A stretch of DNA of 64,000 nt from Stakelama flava (GTDB lineage Bacteria > Pseudomonadota > Alphaproteobacteria > Sphingomonadales > Sphingomonadaceae), in contig NZ_JAHWZX010000012.1 in the NCBI RefSeq assembly GCF_019351405.1, positions 1-64,000 on the forward strand. The letters are read 5' to 3'. The notes beneath the pieces were generated by a model that worked only from the letters and a program-made list of their open reading frames with translations, was not told the DNA's origin and made no database searches. Positions 63,947 through 64,000 of the stretch are shown here, piece by piece (the stretch's first letter is position 1; every line of letters starts with the position of its first letter). The translations under genes were made by a program, and so were the position numbers.

Positions 63947-64000
63947 GGGGTAGCGTTTCACCAGTTAGCGTTGCGGGAACAGGTCGCGGCTTATGCCGCC

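Overview
The window reads as chromosomal DNA of a high-GC alphaproteobacterium, most likely a sphingomonad (order Sphingomonadales). The reasons are the gene complement and order (hemW, rdgB-rph, hrcA-grpE, glnD; tamA-tamB; thrS-infC), the alphaproteobacterial LexA boxes of the form GTTC-N7-GTTC, exosortase-A (XrtA)-associated glycan genes, and a RHH-less PutA. I assign family and function from motif reading only; no database was searched.

Layout. 1-464: end of an IS701-like insertion sequence abutting the truncated start of a small membrane protein gene. 515-6015: housekeeping and small genes (acyltransferase, ispG, DMT transporter, GNAT acetyltransferase, cold-shock protein, several tiny conserved-looking proteins). 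6016-8422: the most accessory stretch, with a run of stem-loops, an AT-richer orphan gene with a possible HARE-type helix-turn-helix, a nucleotidyltransferase/small-protein pair and dispersed palindromic repeats. 8423-14979: uvrA with an SOS box, divergent from a single-gene MmeI-like (type IIL) restriction-modification enzyme. 15065-28844: metabolism, envelope and stress genes (EEP hydrolase, dienelactone hydrolase, FUSC exporter, RlpA, thiolase, MaoC hydratase, PutA, MscS channel, topoisomerase IB, DJ-1/PfpI protein). 28868-33721: surface-glycan genes of the XrtA type (acyltransferase, O-ligase, tiny membrane protein, divergent glycosyltransferase). 33722-35131: a small regulatory cluster in which an S24 repressor-protease faces a two-gene operon across a second SOS box. 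35330-41460: the TamA-TamB outer-membrane assembly pair. 41556-50792: SDR, quinone oxidoreductase, xerC, DedA, gshB, yraN-rsmI, LpoA-like lipoprotein, hemW, CAP protein. 50915-57410: rdgB-rph, hrcA-grpE, glnD. 57834-63946: lipoprotein, Na+/H+ antiporter, VOC protein, infC and thrS.

How the genes work together. Many adjacent genes overlap by 4 to 26 bases (DMT/GNAT, acyltransferase/O-ligase/small protein, 34033 pair, tamA/tamB, yraN/rsmI, rdgB/rph, NTase pair), indicating translational coupling. The two SOS boxes place uvrA and the S24 cluster in the DNA-damage regulon. infC appears to start at a rare ATA codon, the hallmark of IF-3 autoregulation. The features most deserving follow-up are the SOS-linked S24 cluster, the MmeI-like enzyme with an AT-rich specificity block, the multi-stem structure near 6077-6172, and the possible HARE-HTH orphan.
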